Shown here piece by piece: positions 26,474 to 34,643 of a stretch of DNA of 64,000 nucleotides (position 1 is its first letter; every line of letters begins with the position of its first letter). Source of the DNA: Virgibacillus salarius. Lineage in GTDB: Bacteria > Bacillota > Bacilli > Bacillales > Amphibacillaceae. The translations under genes were made by a program, and so were the position numbers. The DNA lies in assembly GCF_039521925.1 (NCBI RefSeq), contig NZ_BAAACY010000078.1, positions 1 to 64,000 on the forward strand. The letters are read 5' to 3'. The notes below the pieces were generated by a model. The model was not told the origin of the DNA and did not search any database. It worked only from the letters and a program-made list of their open reading frames with translations.

Positions 26474-27018
26474 TGTTACGTTTTAATTTGTAGTTTTAAT
26501 AGAGTCTATAGACTTAGTAGGATTCATAAGTTAAGGTCTATGTCTAATAGAATCTTCTATTAAATTTATTCCATATAGTATATTTTTATATATAATTATC
26601 CATACTATAAATGGAAGGAGGGGACAAGCCCCTCTTCATAGCAGTGCCCATAATTGTTTGATGAGTAGGATTGTCATAATTATGGGCCAAGTTTTTATCA
26701 ATATAATATTCTCTTTGACTTGAATATATATCATCCACATCCCTCCTTTGCTTTTGTATATATTATCTCCAGAAAGATTATTTTTGATTCAATTATGGGA
26801 CGAAGTTATTAATTTTTTTGGTATCGATTACGTGAAAAAAAGACTTTATATGTTGACGAGATAGCGTTCTTAAGCCTTTTGGTTTACGGCTGTTTTTCAA
26901 TATTTCATTAGAGGTTTTGAAGTTTATGTTAAACTGAATGCTTCCATATAGGAATTATTAAAAATCAATGCTAGTATTGAATAAGACAGAAAAAATGGTT
27001 GGATGGAAGGGATATTGA
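26474..27018. other. Structured intergenic region
   Basis: It holds an 18-base palindrome (TAATAGAA-TC-TTCTATTA, 26545-26562), a GAGGGG / CCCCTC hairpin near 26618, a longer hairpin (GCCCATAATT at 26646 pairing with AATTATGGGC at 26678) and a minus-strand short reading frame. The right half (26750-27018) shows no clear gene. Confidence 0.45.
26636..26734 (-). CDS. Possible short hydrophobic peptide
   Basis: On the minus strand, AAAGGAGGG ends 6 bases before the ATG at 26734, giving a 32-residue peptide with a hydrophobic stretch (TWPIIMTILLI) and lysines at both ends. A GAGGGG-CTTGT-CCCCTC hairpin follows the stop. The ribosome binding site, single helix and hairpin are the layout of small membrane peptides such as type I toxins, but there is no recognisable family motif. 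It may be chance. Confidence 0.3.
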   Translation of the reverse strand: MIYIQVKENIILIKTWPIIMTILLIKQLWALL

Positions 27019-27837
27019 TTGGTCTTTGTTATTTGTATACTTATAGGAATTTTGACAGCGTTTGTAGGTGGTTTAATGGGGCTAGGCGGTGGAATTATTC
27101 TCATTCCAAGCCTATTATTTTTAAACCAGCTTTCCGATGCATTTTCTTGGGCAACCCCTCAAGCTATTGTTGGAATATCATTAGTCTCTATGGTTTTTAC
27201 CGCCATGTCATCAACTTTTGCTTATTACAAGCGTGGACGTGTTGATTATAAGACAGGTCTACTGTTTTTATCTGGTAGTTTACCTGGCGGCATGATAGGG
27301 TCTTGGTTAAATCAATTTATTGATGGTGATCAATTTCTACTCTACTTTGGATGTATTACAATTGTCATTTCGCTCCTTTTCTTTATTAAGCGAAAAGAGC
27401 CAACAAAGCAGATAAGTAATAACATAAGTGAGATAAGGACATTCGAATTAAATGGAATAACATATCAATATACGGTGTCTAAATGGGTAGCTTTTGTACT
27501 ATCATTAATAGTAGGAGCTTTGTCTGGGTTATTTGGTATTGGCGGTGGATCCATTATGGTGCCTGCGATGATATTATTATTTGGGATACCGGCGCATATT
27601 GCTACTGCTACGTCGATGTTTATGATCTTCTTTATTAGCATTATTGGAGCTGGAACACATATTGCTTTAGGGCATATTGAATGGCAGTATGTTTTCTTGT
27701 TTATTCCTGGTGCATGGATTGGTGGAAAATTAGGTGCTTGGGTTAACCAACTTCTAACAGGTAAAACACTAGAATGGATATTACGAATTGTATTAATCAT
27801 TATTGGGATTCGCATGATTTCTCAAGGGCTATCATAA
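27019..27837 (+). CDS. yunE: TauE/SafE-family anion exporter YunE
   Basis: The product is 272 residues from the TTG at 27019 (GGAAGGGA, 6-base spacing). Two homologous halves each open with a glycine-rich helix: GGLMGLGGGIILIPSL at about residue 17 and GLFGIGGGSIMVPAM near residue 173. That is the signature of the TauE/SafE family (PF01925), exporters or importers of sulfonates, sulfite and related anions. B. subtilis yunE sits next to yunD and yunC, as here, which supports the name. The gap to yunD is 13 bases, so the two are an operon. Confidence 0.85.
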   Translation: MVFVICILIGILTAFVGGLMGLGGGIILIPSLLFLNQLSDAFSWATPQAIVGISLVSMVFTAMSSTFAYYKRGRVDYKTGLLFLSGSLPGGMIGSWLNQFIDGDQFLLYFGCITIVISLLFFIKRKEPTKQISNNISEIRTFELNGITYQYTVSKWVAFVLSLIVGALSGLFGIGGGSIMVPAMILLFGIPAHIATATSMFMIFFISIIGAGTHIALGHIEWQYVFLFIPGAWIGGKLGAWVNQLLTGKTLEWILRIVLIIIGIRMISQGLS

Positions 27838-27850
27838 GGAGCATAACATA

Positions 27851-29248
27851 ATGAAAGAGAATATCTATTTTTATTATACGAATGATTTACATAGCAATTT
27901 TGATCAATGGTCTCGTGTTACAGGATATCTTAAAGAGACAAGGGATAGTCGACGTAAATTAGGCTGTTCTTGTTGGGCAGTTGATATTGGTGATCATGTA
28001 GACCGAGTTCACCCTATATCAGATGCCTTTATGGGAAAAGCAAATGTTCAACTTATGAATGAAGCAGGGTATGATGTCGTTACGTTAGGTAACAATGAAG
28101 GTATTACGTTATCGCATCAGGATCTTTTCCATCTTTATGATGAAGCTGATTTTGAAATAGTATGTGCCAACTTACATAGTAGCGATCAAATAGAACCAGC
28201 GTGGCTGCAACAGAGTACGATTCTACAATCCGCTCATGGAGTAAATATAGGAGTTATCGGTTTAACGGCACCATTTAATGCCTTTTATCAGTTACTAGAT
28301 TGGTATGTATCACCTCCATTTGAACAGTTACAACAGGTGATTGATAATGTGAAAAAACAGGCAGACATTGTCGTTCTGCTATCGCATTTAGGGTATAGTG
28401 AGGATCAAGAAATTGCCAAAAACTTCCCTGATATTGATGTTATCATCGGCGGACATACACATCATCTGTTGCGTAATGGCGAGTATGTTAATAATACATT
28501 AATAACTGCTGCCGGAAAACATTGTCATTATGTAGGAGAAGTTATTCTAACTTGGGACCATGATGAGCATAAACTGAGTCGTAAAGAGGCATACGCGTTG
28601 AATATAACTCATTTACCAAAAGATAAAACTACAGAACGAAGAATAGAGCAATTATCTAAACAAGCTACTACCATTCTTGCTAAACCGATTATAGAATTAG
28701 CATATCCTTTAGAGGTAAATTGGTTTCAGTCAACGCCAATATTGCAGGCTTTAACAGAATCTATTAAGAAGCAAACAGAGGCAGATTGCTCCATGCTAAA
28801 TGCTGGACTCCTATTAGAAGGTTTACCTGCTGGTAAAGTGACTTATGGTGATGTACATCGCATTTGTCCGCATCCGATAAATACATGTGTCGTAAAGTTG
28901 AATGGTGACGAATTACTGGAGGTAATAAGAGCATCACAAACAAAAGAATTTATGCAATTACAATTAAAGGGTTTTGGTTTTCGCGGAAAAGTATTAGGTA
29001 AAATGGCGTTTGCTGGACTTGAAATGGATATGGAGGAGTTAAAAAATGGGGAGTACTTTGTAAAACAGGCATTTTTAGGGTCTTATCCATTAGATCCAGA
29101 AAAAACGTATACGGTTGCTACTGCGGATACGTTTACATTTGGCAGGCTGTTACCTGAAGTTGCTAAATCAGAAATCAAACAATATTATTTACCAGAATTC
29201 TTAAGAGATATATTAGTTTATACATTAAAAGAAGGATTTAAGGATTAA
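27851..29248 (+). CDS. yunD: 5'-nucleotidase-family metallophosphoesterase YunD
   Basis: The product is 465 residues. NDLHSNF, DIGDHVDR, LGNNE, LLSHLG and GGHTHH are the five metal-ligand blocks of the calcineurin-like phosphoesterase domain (residues about 8-205). Residues about 290-440 form the C-terminal 5'-nucleotidase domain with the CPHPINTCV region. There is no signal peptide, unlike UshA, so it is cytoplasmic. It probably hydrolyses nucleotides or nucleotide sugars. It is the middle gene of yunE-yunD-yunC. Confidence 0.85.
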   Translation: MKENIYFYYTNDLHSNFDQWSRVTGYLKETRDSRRKLGCSCWAVDIGDHVDRVHPISDAFMGKANVQLMNEAGYDVVTLGNNEGITLSHQDLFHLYDEADFEIVCANLHSSDQIEPAWLQQSTILQSAHGVNIGVIGLTAPFNAFYQLLDWYVSPPFEQLQQVIDNVKKQADIVVLLSHLGYSEDQEIAKNFPDIDVIIGGHTHHLLRNGEYVNNTLITAAGKHCHYVGEVILTWDHDEHKLSRKEAYALNITHLPKDKTTERRIEQLSKQATTILAKPIIELAYPLEVNWFQSTPILQALTESIKKQTEADCSMLNAGLLLEGLPAGKVTYGDVHRICPHPINTCVVKLNGDELLEVIRASQTKEFMQLQLKGFGFRGKVLGKMAFAGLEMDMEELKNGEYFVKQAFLGSYPLDPEKTYTVATADTFTFGRLLPEVAKSEIKQYYLPEFLRDILVYTLKEGFKD

Positions 29249-29327
29249 GCGTTTAGGCTTTTGTGACAATAGGCCCTTCATTTGCATATAGATATGAAGA
29301 AGAGAATGAAGGAGGCCATACACGTTT

Positions 29328-29630
29328 ATGATTACAGTAAACCCGCTAGAAGTAGATGGAATCTTTTTTACGGCTATCGTTGTAGAATTACCAAAAACGA
29401 ACTTGTTAATTATTTCGAATGAAGTCGGTTATATCATGTGTGCAGCTCTAGATGTGGATATATTAAATGAAAAATTAGCAGATCGAAAGGTAGTAGCTGG
29501 TCGTGCGGTAGGTGTTCGGACAATTGATGAGCTTTTGCATGCACCGTTACAAAAAATAACAGATGCATCCAAGCAATATGGTTGGGAAGAAGGAATGATA
29601 GGGAAAGATGCATTGATCCGAATCTCTTAG
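29328..29630 (+). CDS. yunC: DUF1805 protein YunC
   Basis: The product is 100 residues, the size of B. subtilis YunC, with the family blocks PLEVDGIFFTAIVVELPKTNLL-like (split here between residues 4 and 25), GYIMCAALDVDILNEKLADR and VAGRAVGVRTIDELL. A crystal structure of B. subtilis YunC exists, but the function is unknown. GAAGGAGG precedes the start. Gene order yunE-yunD-yunC is the reverse of the B. subtilis listing as I remember it, i.e. the block is inverted relative to yunB. Confidence 0.85.
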   Translation: MITVNPLEVDGIFFTAIVVELPKTNLLIISNEVGYIMCAALDVDILNEKLADRKVVAGRAVGVRTIDELLHAPLQKITDASKQYGWEEGMIGKDALIRIS

Positions 29631-30152
29631 CTGTAGAGACAGGGAAAAAATTATTACTTTATTCACATCGTAATCCGAACGAATCAGTTCAGATTATTTG
29701 TTTACTCGCGCTCACCGCTCCAGCAAAATATTACGCTTTTTGCGGACATGGCTTCAGCTTCCTTGGATAGCAAAGAGCGTTTTGCTGCGCGGGGTCTTAA
29801 GCTTGCGCTGTTCCCACAGGATATGGAAGAGTCGGTAGCGATACATCGTACACAGAAAAAACGCTCTGTTTTCAAAGCGCCTACGGATTTTGACTGCGCC
29901 ATGTAGTAACATTTTGTTTTATCGTTCGGCTTTTGGACTAACTATTTTCGTTTCGTACCAGACACTTTTTTACATCCTACGACCTACCATATAATGATGA
30001 ATACGTTTCTTAAGAATCATAGATTTATAAAGGAATAGGTATAGATATTTCACGTATGTTCTGGTACTATTTGATTAGATTTATGTTAAAATAAGTGGAT
30101 TTATGTAATTGAATGGGTGTAAATAACTATATATGTGTGTTAGGAGAACATA
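29631..30152. repeat. Degenerate reverse copy of the GAGACAAAA element body
   Basis: Starting at the yunC stop there is GAGACAGGGAAAA, a hairpin (AATCCGAAC at 29672 with GTTCAGATT at 29687) and then, read on the minus strand from about 29835 to 29700, GGGAACAGC, AAGACCCCG, GAAGCTGAAGCC and CCGCAAAAAGCG blocks matching the body at 54955-55080. No gene is visible. The remaining 250 bases to the next gene are AT-rich leader. Confidence 0.6.
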
Positions 30153-31238
30153 ATGAGACTTGCTAATACAAGATCAATAGAACCAGGCGCTATTCTAGCA
30201 AAAACAATATATAATGAAAGTGGCGTCATTCTGGTAAATAAAGGTGTTGCCTTAACAAAGCAGTTTCTTGATAGACTAGTAAAGCACGGGATTACATACA
30301 TTTATATTGAGGATGAAGAAATGAAGGATATAGCGGCAATGCCGACCATATCAAAATCACTCAGACGAGAGGCTTCAGAAACGATTAAGGAAGTATTTCT
30401 TTCCCTACAGCATAATGGATTGACAAACCGATCTTATATCCTTGATCAAAAAGGATCGGAACTTTCAGTGATTGTTCAGCAAATCACGAATGAGCTGCAA
30501 CAAAACGAACAGTCATTATCATTATTAACCGATATGATTGTATCGGATAATTATATATTTCAACACTCTTTAAATGTAGCCATTTATGCACTGGCTATTG
30601 GTGTTAAGTTAAAGCTATCTAATAAGCAATTAGAAGAAATAGGGATGGCAGCAATGCTGCACGATGTTGGAAAGCTGTTTATTAACCCAGATATATTACA
30701 AAAACCAGGAAAATTAACAGAAGAAGAATTTAAAATTATTCAAAACCATACAAGAACGGGATACCGTTTTCTTGTAGGTCAGGATAGTGTACCTTTTGTT
30801 GTATCACTTTGTGCCTTACAGCATCATGAACGGTTGGATGGATCAGGCTATCCACTTGGAATAACTTCTGAATCGATACATAAATATGCAAAATTAATAG
30901 GGATTGCAGATGTGTTCGACGCAGTTACAAGTAATCGTGTATATCGTGATGCCATGCTTCCTCACGAAGGTTTAGAAATCTTATATGCCGGATCTGGACA
31001 GTTATATGATAGAGAAATGATTGAAGCGTTAAAGAGTTCTATTGTTGTTTATCCAAATGGTATTATGGTTGATCTAAATGATGGGAGACAAGGTATTGTT
31101 GTAAAACAAAATCCGCATGTTTGCGACAGACCAATTATTCGAATTAACAAGGAGCAAGGGAGAAAATTAGCTAAACCATATGATGTTAATTTAGCTAACG
31201 TACTAAATGTGGTGGTTTTCTCATGCAAAATAGATTGA
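30153..31238 (+). CDS. HD-GYP domain phosphodiesterase
   Basis: The product is 361 residues. The catalytic HD is His170-Asp171 in LHDVGK, and HHERLDGSGYP at 224-234 is the GYP block, so it has the complete metal-binding set of c-di-GMP or other cyclic-dinucleotide phosphodiesterases. The N-terminal 60 residues (IEPGAILAKTIYNESG) are the small beta domain often found ahead of HD-GYP. There is no membrane segment, so it is cytoplasmic. TTAGGAGAACATA precedes the start. It is followed 60 bases later by yunB. Confidence 0.85.
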   Translation: MRLANTRSIEPGAILAKTIYNESGVILVNKGVALTKQFLDRLVKHGITYIYIEDEEMKDIAAMPTISKSLRREASETIKEVFLSLQHNGLTNRSYILDQKGSELSVIVQQITNELQQNEQSLSLLTDMIVSDNYIFQHSLNVAIYALAIGVKLKLSNKQLEEIGMAAMLHDVGKLFINPDILQKPGKLTEEEFKIIQNHTRTGYRFLVGQDSVPFVVSLCALQHHERLDGSGYPLGITSESIHKYAKLIGIADVFDAVTSNRVYRDAMLPHEGLEILYAGSGQLYDREMIEALKSSIVVYPNGIMVDLNDGRQGIVVKQNPHVCDRPIIRINKEQGRKLAKPYDVNLANVLNVVVFSCKID

Positions 31239-31298
31239 GATTTTTTACATTCTAACCTTCTTGGAACAAGCATATGTTTGTTGCAAGGGGGTTTTTAG

Positions 31299-32078
31299 AT
31301 GGGTAGACGATCAGGATTAAAGATAAAAGCAACTTCTCCAGCTAAGGCGATTTTTTTAATGACTTCAATTACATTTGTCATATTAACCTCCCTTAGTATT
31401 CTAATAGTAGATAAAGGGATAACTCCTCCACTGATGGAGATAGCCAAAAGGAAGACAGTTGAATTCGCGACTAGAACGATTAATGAAGCTGTGAAGTCAA
31501 CGGAAAACATAAGCTTTGAAGACTTAATGGACGTTAGTAAAGATGAAAATGGATATCCTACCATTGTTGGTTGGAATGCTTCAGCAGTGAGCAGAGCATT
31601 GCGAGCTGCTACCATTAGAGCGGAATACTTTTTATACGGAATGAACAAAGGAGAAATGTTAAATACGGATGATCCAGATATGGAACCAAAGGATTACGGA
31701 GATTCAGCAAATGAACTTGCTGACAAAGATCCAACGGTAGTCGAGATTCCCATCGGTCAAGTGACCGGAAGTACTATTTTAGCTAATTTAGGACCCAAAG
31801 TCCCTGTTCATTTTGAAATTGTTGGCAGTATTCAATCAGATATAAAATACGAAATGAAAGAATTTGGTATTAATGCTGCATTGTTTGAAATTTATATACC
31901 GGTTACCGTTAATGCACAGATTGTCGTACCATTTACGACCGAGCCTGCGGAAATTACAACGAAGGTATATGTTGACTCAAGGGTACTTATGGGTGATGTT
32001 CCAGAATTTTTTGGTGGTGGAGAAGGAAGTAGTGGTCCAAACATAGCCGTTCCCAAGGATGACTTGAATATTGATTAA
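31299..32078 (+). CDS. yunB: Sporulation protein YunB
   Basis: The product is 259 residues, near the B. subtilis length of about 254. One membrane helix (about residues 18-40) anchors a domain placed outside; the family pattern includes AINEAV-type TRTINEAVKST, IPIGQVTGSTILANLGPKVPVHF and VNAQIVVPFT. YunB is a sigma-E controlled protein needed for full spore quality in B. subtilis. AAGGGGG precedes the ATG. Its 3' end contains the promoter of the lysine riboswitch transcript. Confidence 0.85.
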   Translation: MGRRSGLKIKATSPAKAIFLMTSITFVILTSLSILIVDKGITPPLMEIAKRKTVEFATRTINEAVKSTENISFEDLMDVSKDENGYPTIVGWNASAVSRALRAATIRAEYFLYGMNKGEMLNTDDPDMEPKDYGDSANELADKDPTVVEIPIGQVTGSTILANLGPKVPVHFEIVGSIQSDIKYEMKEFGINAALFEIYIPVTVNAQIVVPFTTEPAEITTKVYVDSRVLMGDVPEFFGGGEGSSGPNIAVPKDDLNID

Positions 32079-32092
32079 GTACTTGTTATAAT
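32064..32092 (+). promoter_or_regulatory. Sigma-A promoter of the lysine riboswitch transcript
   Basis: TTGAAT at 32064-32069 and TATAAT at 32087-32092 with a 17-base spacer. The expected start is near 32099, about 27 bases before the first riboswitch stem. Confidence 0.6.
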
Positions 32093-32125
32093 AATTATTA
32101 TTAGCTAGTTGAATATTTAAACCTT

Positions 32126-32308
32126 ATCAGATCGGTGAGGTAGAGGTGCAATGGATATGATTAATCAGTCGGAGGATGACAACGATGATGATTGATGAAA
32201 GGATGTATTGCCGAAGCATAATAAGTGTCTTCCTTATTATTGCTGGTGTGCTTTTGAATAAGAAGTATACTGTCATGCAAGAAGCAATGTGCATGGAGAA
32301 CTACTGAT
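32126..32308 (+). promoter_or_regulatory. Lysine riboswitch (L-box)
   Basis: The conserved L-box blocks appear in order: GGTGAGGTAGAGGTGCAA, GGAGGATGACAACGATGA, GAAAGG, ATTGCCGAAGCA, TTATTGCTGGTGTGC, ATACTGTCATGC and GCATGGAGAACTA. ATCAG at 32126 pairs with CTGAT at 32304 to close the first helix. The internal arms ATAATAAG / TTATTATT and GCATGAC / ATGC also pair. A terminator follows at 32337. It should shut off the downstream transporter when lysine is plentiful. Confidence 0.92.
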
Positions 32309-32336
32309 CGAAATGGAGGATAACGTATATTGTAAA

Positions 32337-32371
32337 GGCAATGGTAGGTTATTTTCTATCATTGTCTTTTT
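32337..32371 (+). terminator. Riboswitch-controlled terminator
   Basis: GGCAATGGTAG pairs with CTATCATTGTC (two G-U pairs) and is followed by TTTTTG. It lies between the L-box and the transporter, as expected for transcriptional control by lysine. Confidence 0.85.
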
Positions 32372-32483
32372 GTGTTTACAGAGCCCCCATTCTCTGACGC
32401 AGCCCCGTTTTCCACGTATCCCATTTTCTTGAACAGTATGTTTTCTTTCATTATTGCAAACAATCATAGTGGAGGTTACAACA

Positions 32484-34034
32484 ATGGAAGGAACAATTTT
32501 TTCCCTTATTCCTGCAATATTAATGCTCGTATTGGTATTAGTAACGAGAAATGTATTATTATCTTTAGGAACTGGGATTGTAGCAGGAGCACTTCTCATT
32601 CATGATTTTTCAATATGGGATTCCCTAAAGGAAATAGGAATTATTATTTATACTATATTTATATCGGAAGGCTCGCTAAATACAGGTAACCTTCTGTTAT
32701 TAGGATTTTTACTTTTATTAGGAATAATGACAGCTTTTCTCCAAGCTTCAGGTGGGAGTCGAGCCTTCGGTGAATGGATGATCAAACGTGTAAAAACAAG
32801 AGTCGGTGCGCAAGTAATGAGTGCGGTGCTAGGTATTATCATTTTTATTGATGATTATTTTAACAGCTTGGCTGTAGGGCAAATAGCAAGACCCTTAACA
32901 GATCGACATAAGATTTCACGAGCAAAGCTAGCCTATATTATTGATTCAACTTCGGCACCAGTTACGGTAATATCACCGATATCGAGCTGGGGAGCATATA
33001 TCATTGGTATTATCGGTGGCTTATTTGTAGCAAATGGCATCACAGATATAGGACCTTTAGAGGCGTTTATTAAAATGATCCCATATAATTTATATGCATT
33101 AGGAGCCATACTACTTGTGTTTTTAGTAGCCTACTTAAAGATGGATATTGGCCCGATGAAAGCACATGAGCAAAGGGCAATTCAGACAGGAGAATTACTA
33201 AATCCTAAGCAGGATAGAGTACCGGGAGATTTAACCGATACGTTTGCAGCACATACAGATGGGAAAATCTATCATCTTCTTGTCCCAATTGGTGTTTTGA
33301 TTCTTGCTACTGTGGTATCCATGCTTGTTACAGGTGCAAATGCCAGCGATGGTAATGTTAGCATTATATCCATTTTTGCAAATACGAATGTTAATCTATC
33401 GCTATTTATTGGTGGTACAATCGCTGTTTTAACATCATTTGTTTTTCATGGATTACAAAGGAAACCGAAAAGCAACGCAGGAAAAATTATTGTAGAAGGT
33501 TTGAAAACAATGCTTCCTGCTATTTATATACTATTATTGGCCTGGACAATTGGTTCAGTGATAGGAACATTAAAAACAGGGGAGTATTTAGCACAAATTG
33601 TAGATAATGCTTCGATTAGTCCGGCATGGTTACCGTTGTTATTCTTCTTGATTGCAGGATTTATGGCCTTAGCTACAGGCACATCCTGGGGGACATTCGG
33701 TATCATGCTTCCGATCGCAGCTGAGGTGACAGTAATTACAGATATTTCTATGTTATTACCTTCTATGGCTGCAGTGCTTGCTGGTTCTGTTTTTGGTGAT
33801 CATTGTACACCAATATCGGATACGACAATTCTATCTTCAACGGGTGCTGGTGCAAATCATATTGATCATGTCTTGACTCAATTGCCATATGCGATTTTGG
33901 CAGCTGTTTCAGCTGGAATTGGCTATCTTATAATTGGTTTCACCAATCAAGTCGTATTTCCTTTAATTGCTACACTTGTTATCGTCTTAGCTATTGCATT
34001 AATCCTGCACTTTTTATCGAACACAAAGTCATAA
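32484..34034 (+). CDS. lysW: NhaC-family transporter, probable lysine transporter
   Basis: The product is 516 residues from the ATG at 32484 (TGGAGG upstream). About 12 membrane helices are visible, with NhaC antiporter superfamily blocks IIIFIDDYFNSLAVGQIARPLTD, DSTSAPVTVISPISSWGAY and TGTSWGTFGIMLP-type sequences and GDHCTPISDTTILSS. NhaC-like proteins under L-box control have been predicted to be lysine importers (LysW). Here the riboswitch and terminator directly upstream make lysine by far the best guess. It is a single-gene unit with its own terminator. Confidence 0.85.
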   Translation: MEGTIFSLIPAILMLVLVLVTRNVLLSLGTGIVAGALLIHDFSIWDSLKEIGIIIYTIFISEGSLNTGNLLLLGFLLLLGIMTAFLQASGGSRAFGEWMIKRVKTRVGAQVMSAVLGIIIFIDDYFNSLAVGQIARPLTDRHKISRAKLAYIIDSTSAPVTVISPISSWGAYIIGIIGGLFVANGITDIGPLEAFIKMIPYNLYALGAILLVFLVAYLKMDIGPMKAHEQRAIQTGELLNPKQDRVPGDLTDTFAAHTDGKIYHLLVPIGVLILATVVSMLVTGANASDGNVSIISIFANTNVNLSLFIGGTIAVLTSFVFHGLQRKPKSNAGKIIVEGLKTMLPAIYILLLAWTIGSVIGTLKTGEYLAQIVDNASISPAWLPLLFFLIAGFMALATGTSWGTFGIMLPIAAEVTVITDISMLLPSMAAVLAGSVFGDHCTPISDTTILSSTGAGANHIDHVLTQLPYAILAAVSAGIGYLIIGFTNQVVFPLIATLVIVLAIALILHFLSNTKS

Positions 34035-34231
34035 TACGAGATCGGTGTTATGCTACGAATGATTATGTATCGGGCATGTAACATACAGTAAAATCGCCGG
34101 TTTAGAATAGAGACCAATAGGTTATACTCTTACGGTGCTTACAATAGAAAACTTCGCTTGTTGTAGTCAGTTTATCTTATAACATGGCGATGGTATTCTG
34201 TGGAAATATACACTTTAAGCTAAAATCCAAG

Positions 34232-34262
34232 CTGTCGGGAATTTTTTCTCGGCAGTATTTTT
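34232..34262 (+). terminator. Terminator of the lysine transporter gene
   Basis: An 8-base stem with G-U pairs (CTGTCGGG / CTCGGCAG) around an AT loop, then TATTTTT. Confidence 0.7.
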
Positions 34263-34529
34263 ATATAGTAGAAAAAATATTGTCCAACTTTTAAAGCTAC
34301 GAAATGAAGTCTATTTTGTTCTGTGTGGAGGGAATGTAGCTAGAAGCTTTGTACAAATACCCGAAGAATCTCTAGTGTTACGATGAGGAATCGAGTATTT
34401 TTTCTTCTGGAGAAGTAACGAATAACCTAATCTAAAAGCCTATAATAATTGTTTAAAAATATCTAATAACTACATATGCTGTTTTTTTGTTAATTAAAAT
34501 TAGAAATATCTTGAAATTCAAATAATTCT

Positions 34530-34558
34530 TTGACATAGTATAAAAGTACCGTTATAAT
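34530..34558 (+). promoter_or_regulatory. Strong sigma-A promoter of the NSS transporter operon
   Basis: TTGACA and TATAAT match the consensus exactly, with a 17-base spacer. It lies 85 bases ahead of the gene start. Confidence 0.85.
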
Positions 34559-34643
34559 ACAAACAGAAATATCTGAAAAAATAAAACTTTAAAAACATTC
34601 CTTAAACCAACTATTTTGGTAAAGAAGAGGGGGAGGTATTGTA

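Larger units (their letters stand above)
34035..34643. other. Long intergenic region with terminator and promoter
   Basis: CTGTCGGG at 34232 pairs with CTCGGCAG at 34248 and is followed by TATTTTT, ending the transporter transcript. A strong promoter lies at 34530-34558. The 270 bases in between show no gene. Confidence 0.6.

Noticed and set aside
26803..26955. Minus-strand open stretch with a basic coding-like segment (KNSRKPKGLRTLSRQHIKS)
   Set aside because: No ATG or ribosome binding site and no recognisable family; perhaps a remnant of a transposase, but this cannot be shown.
29702..29902. Minus-strand frame of 66 codons
   Set aside because: It coincides with the body of the GAGACAAAA-type repeat.
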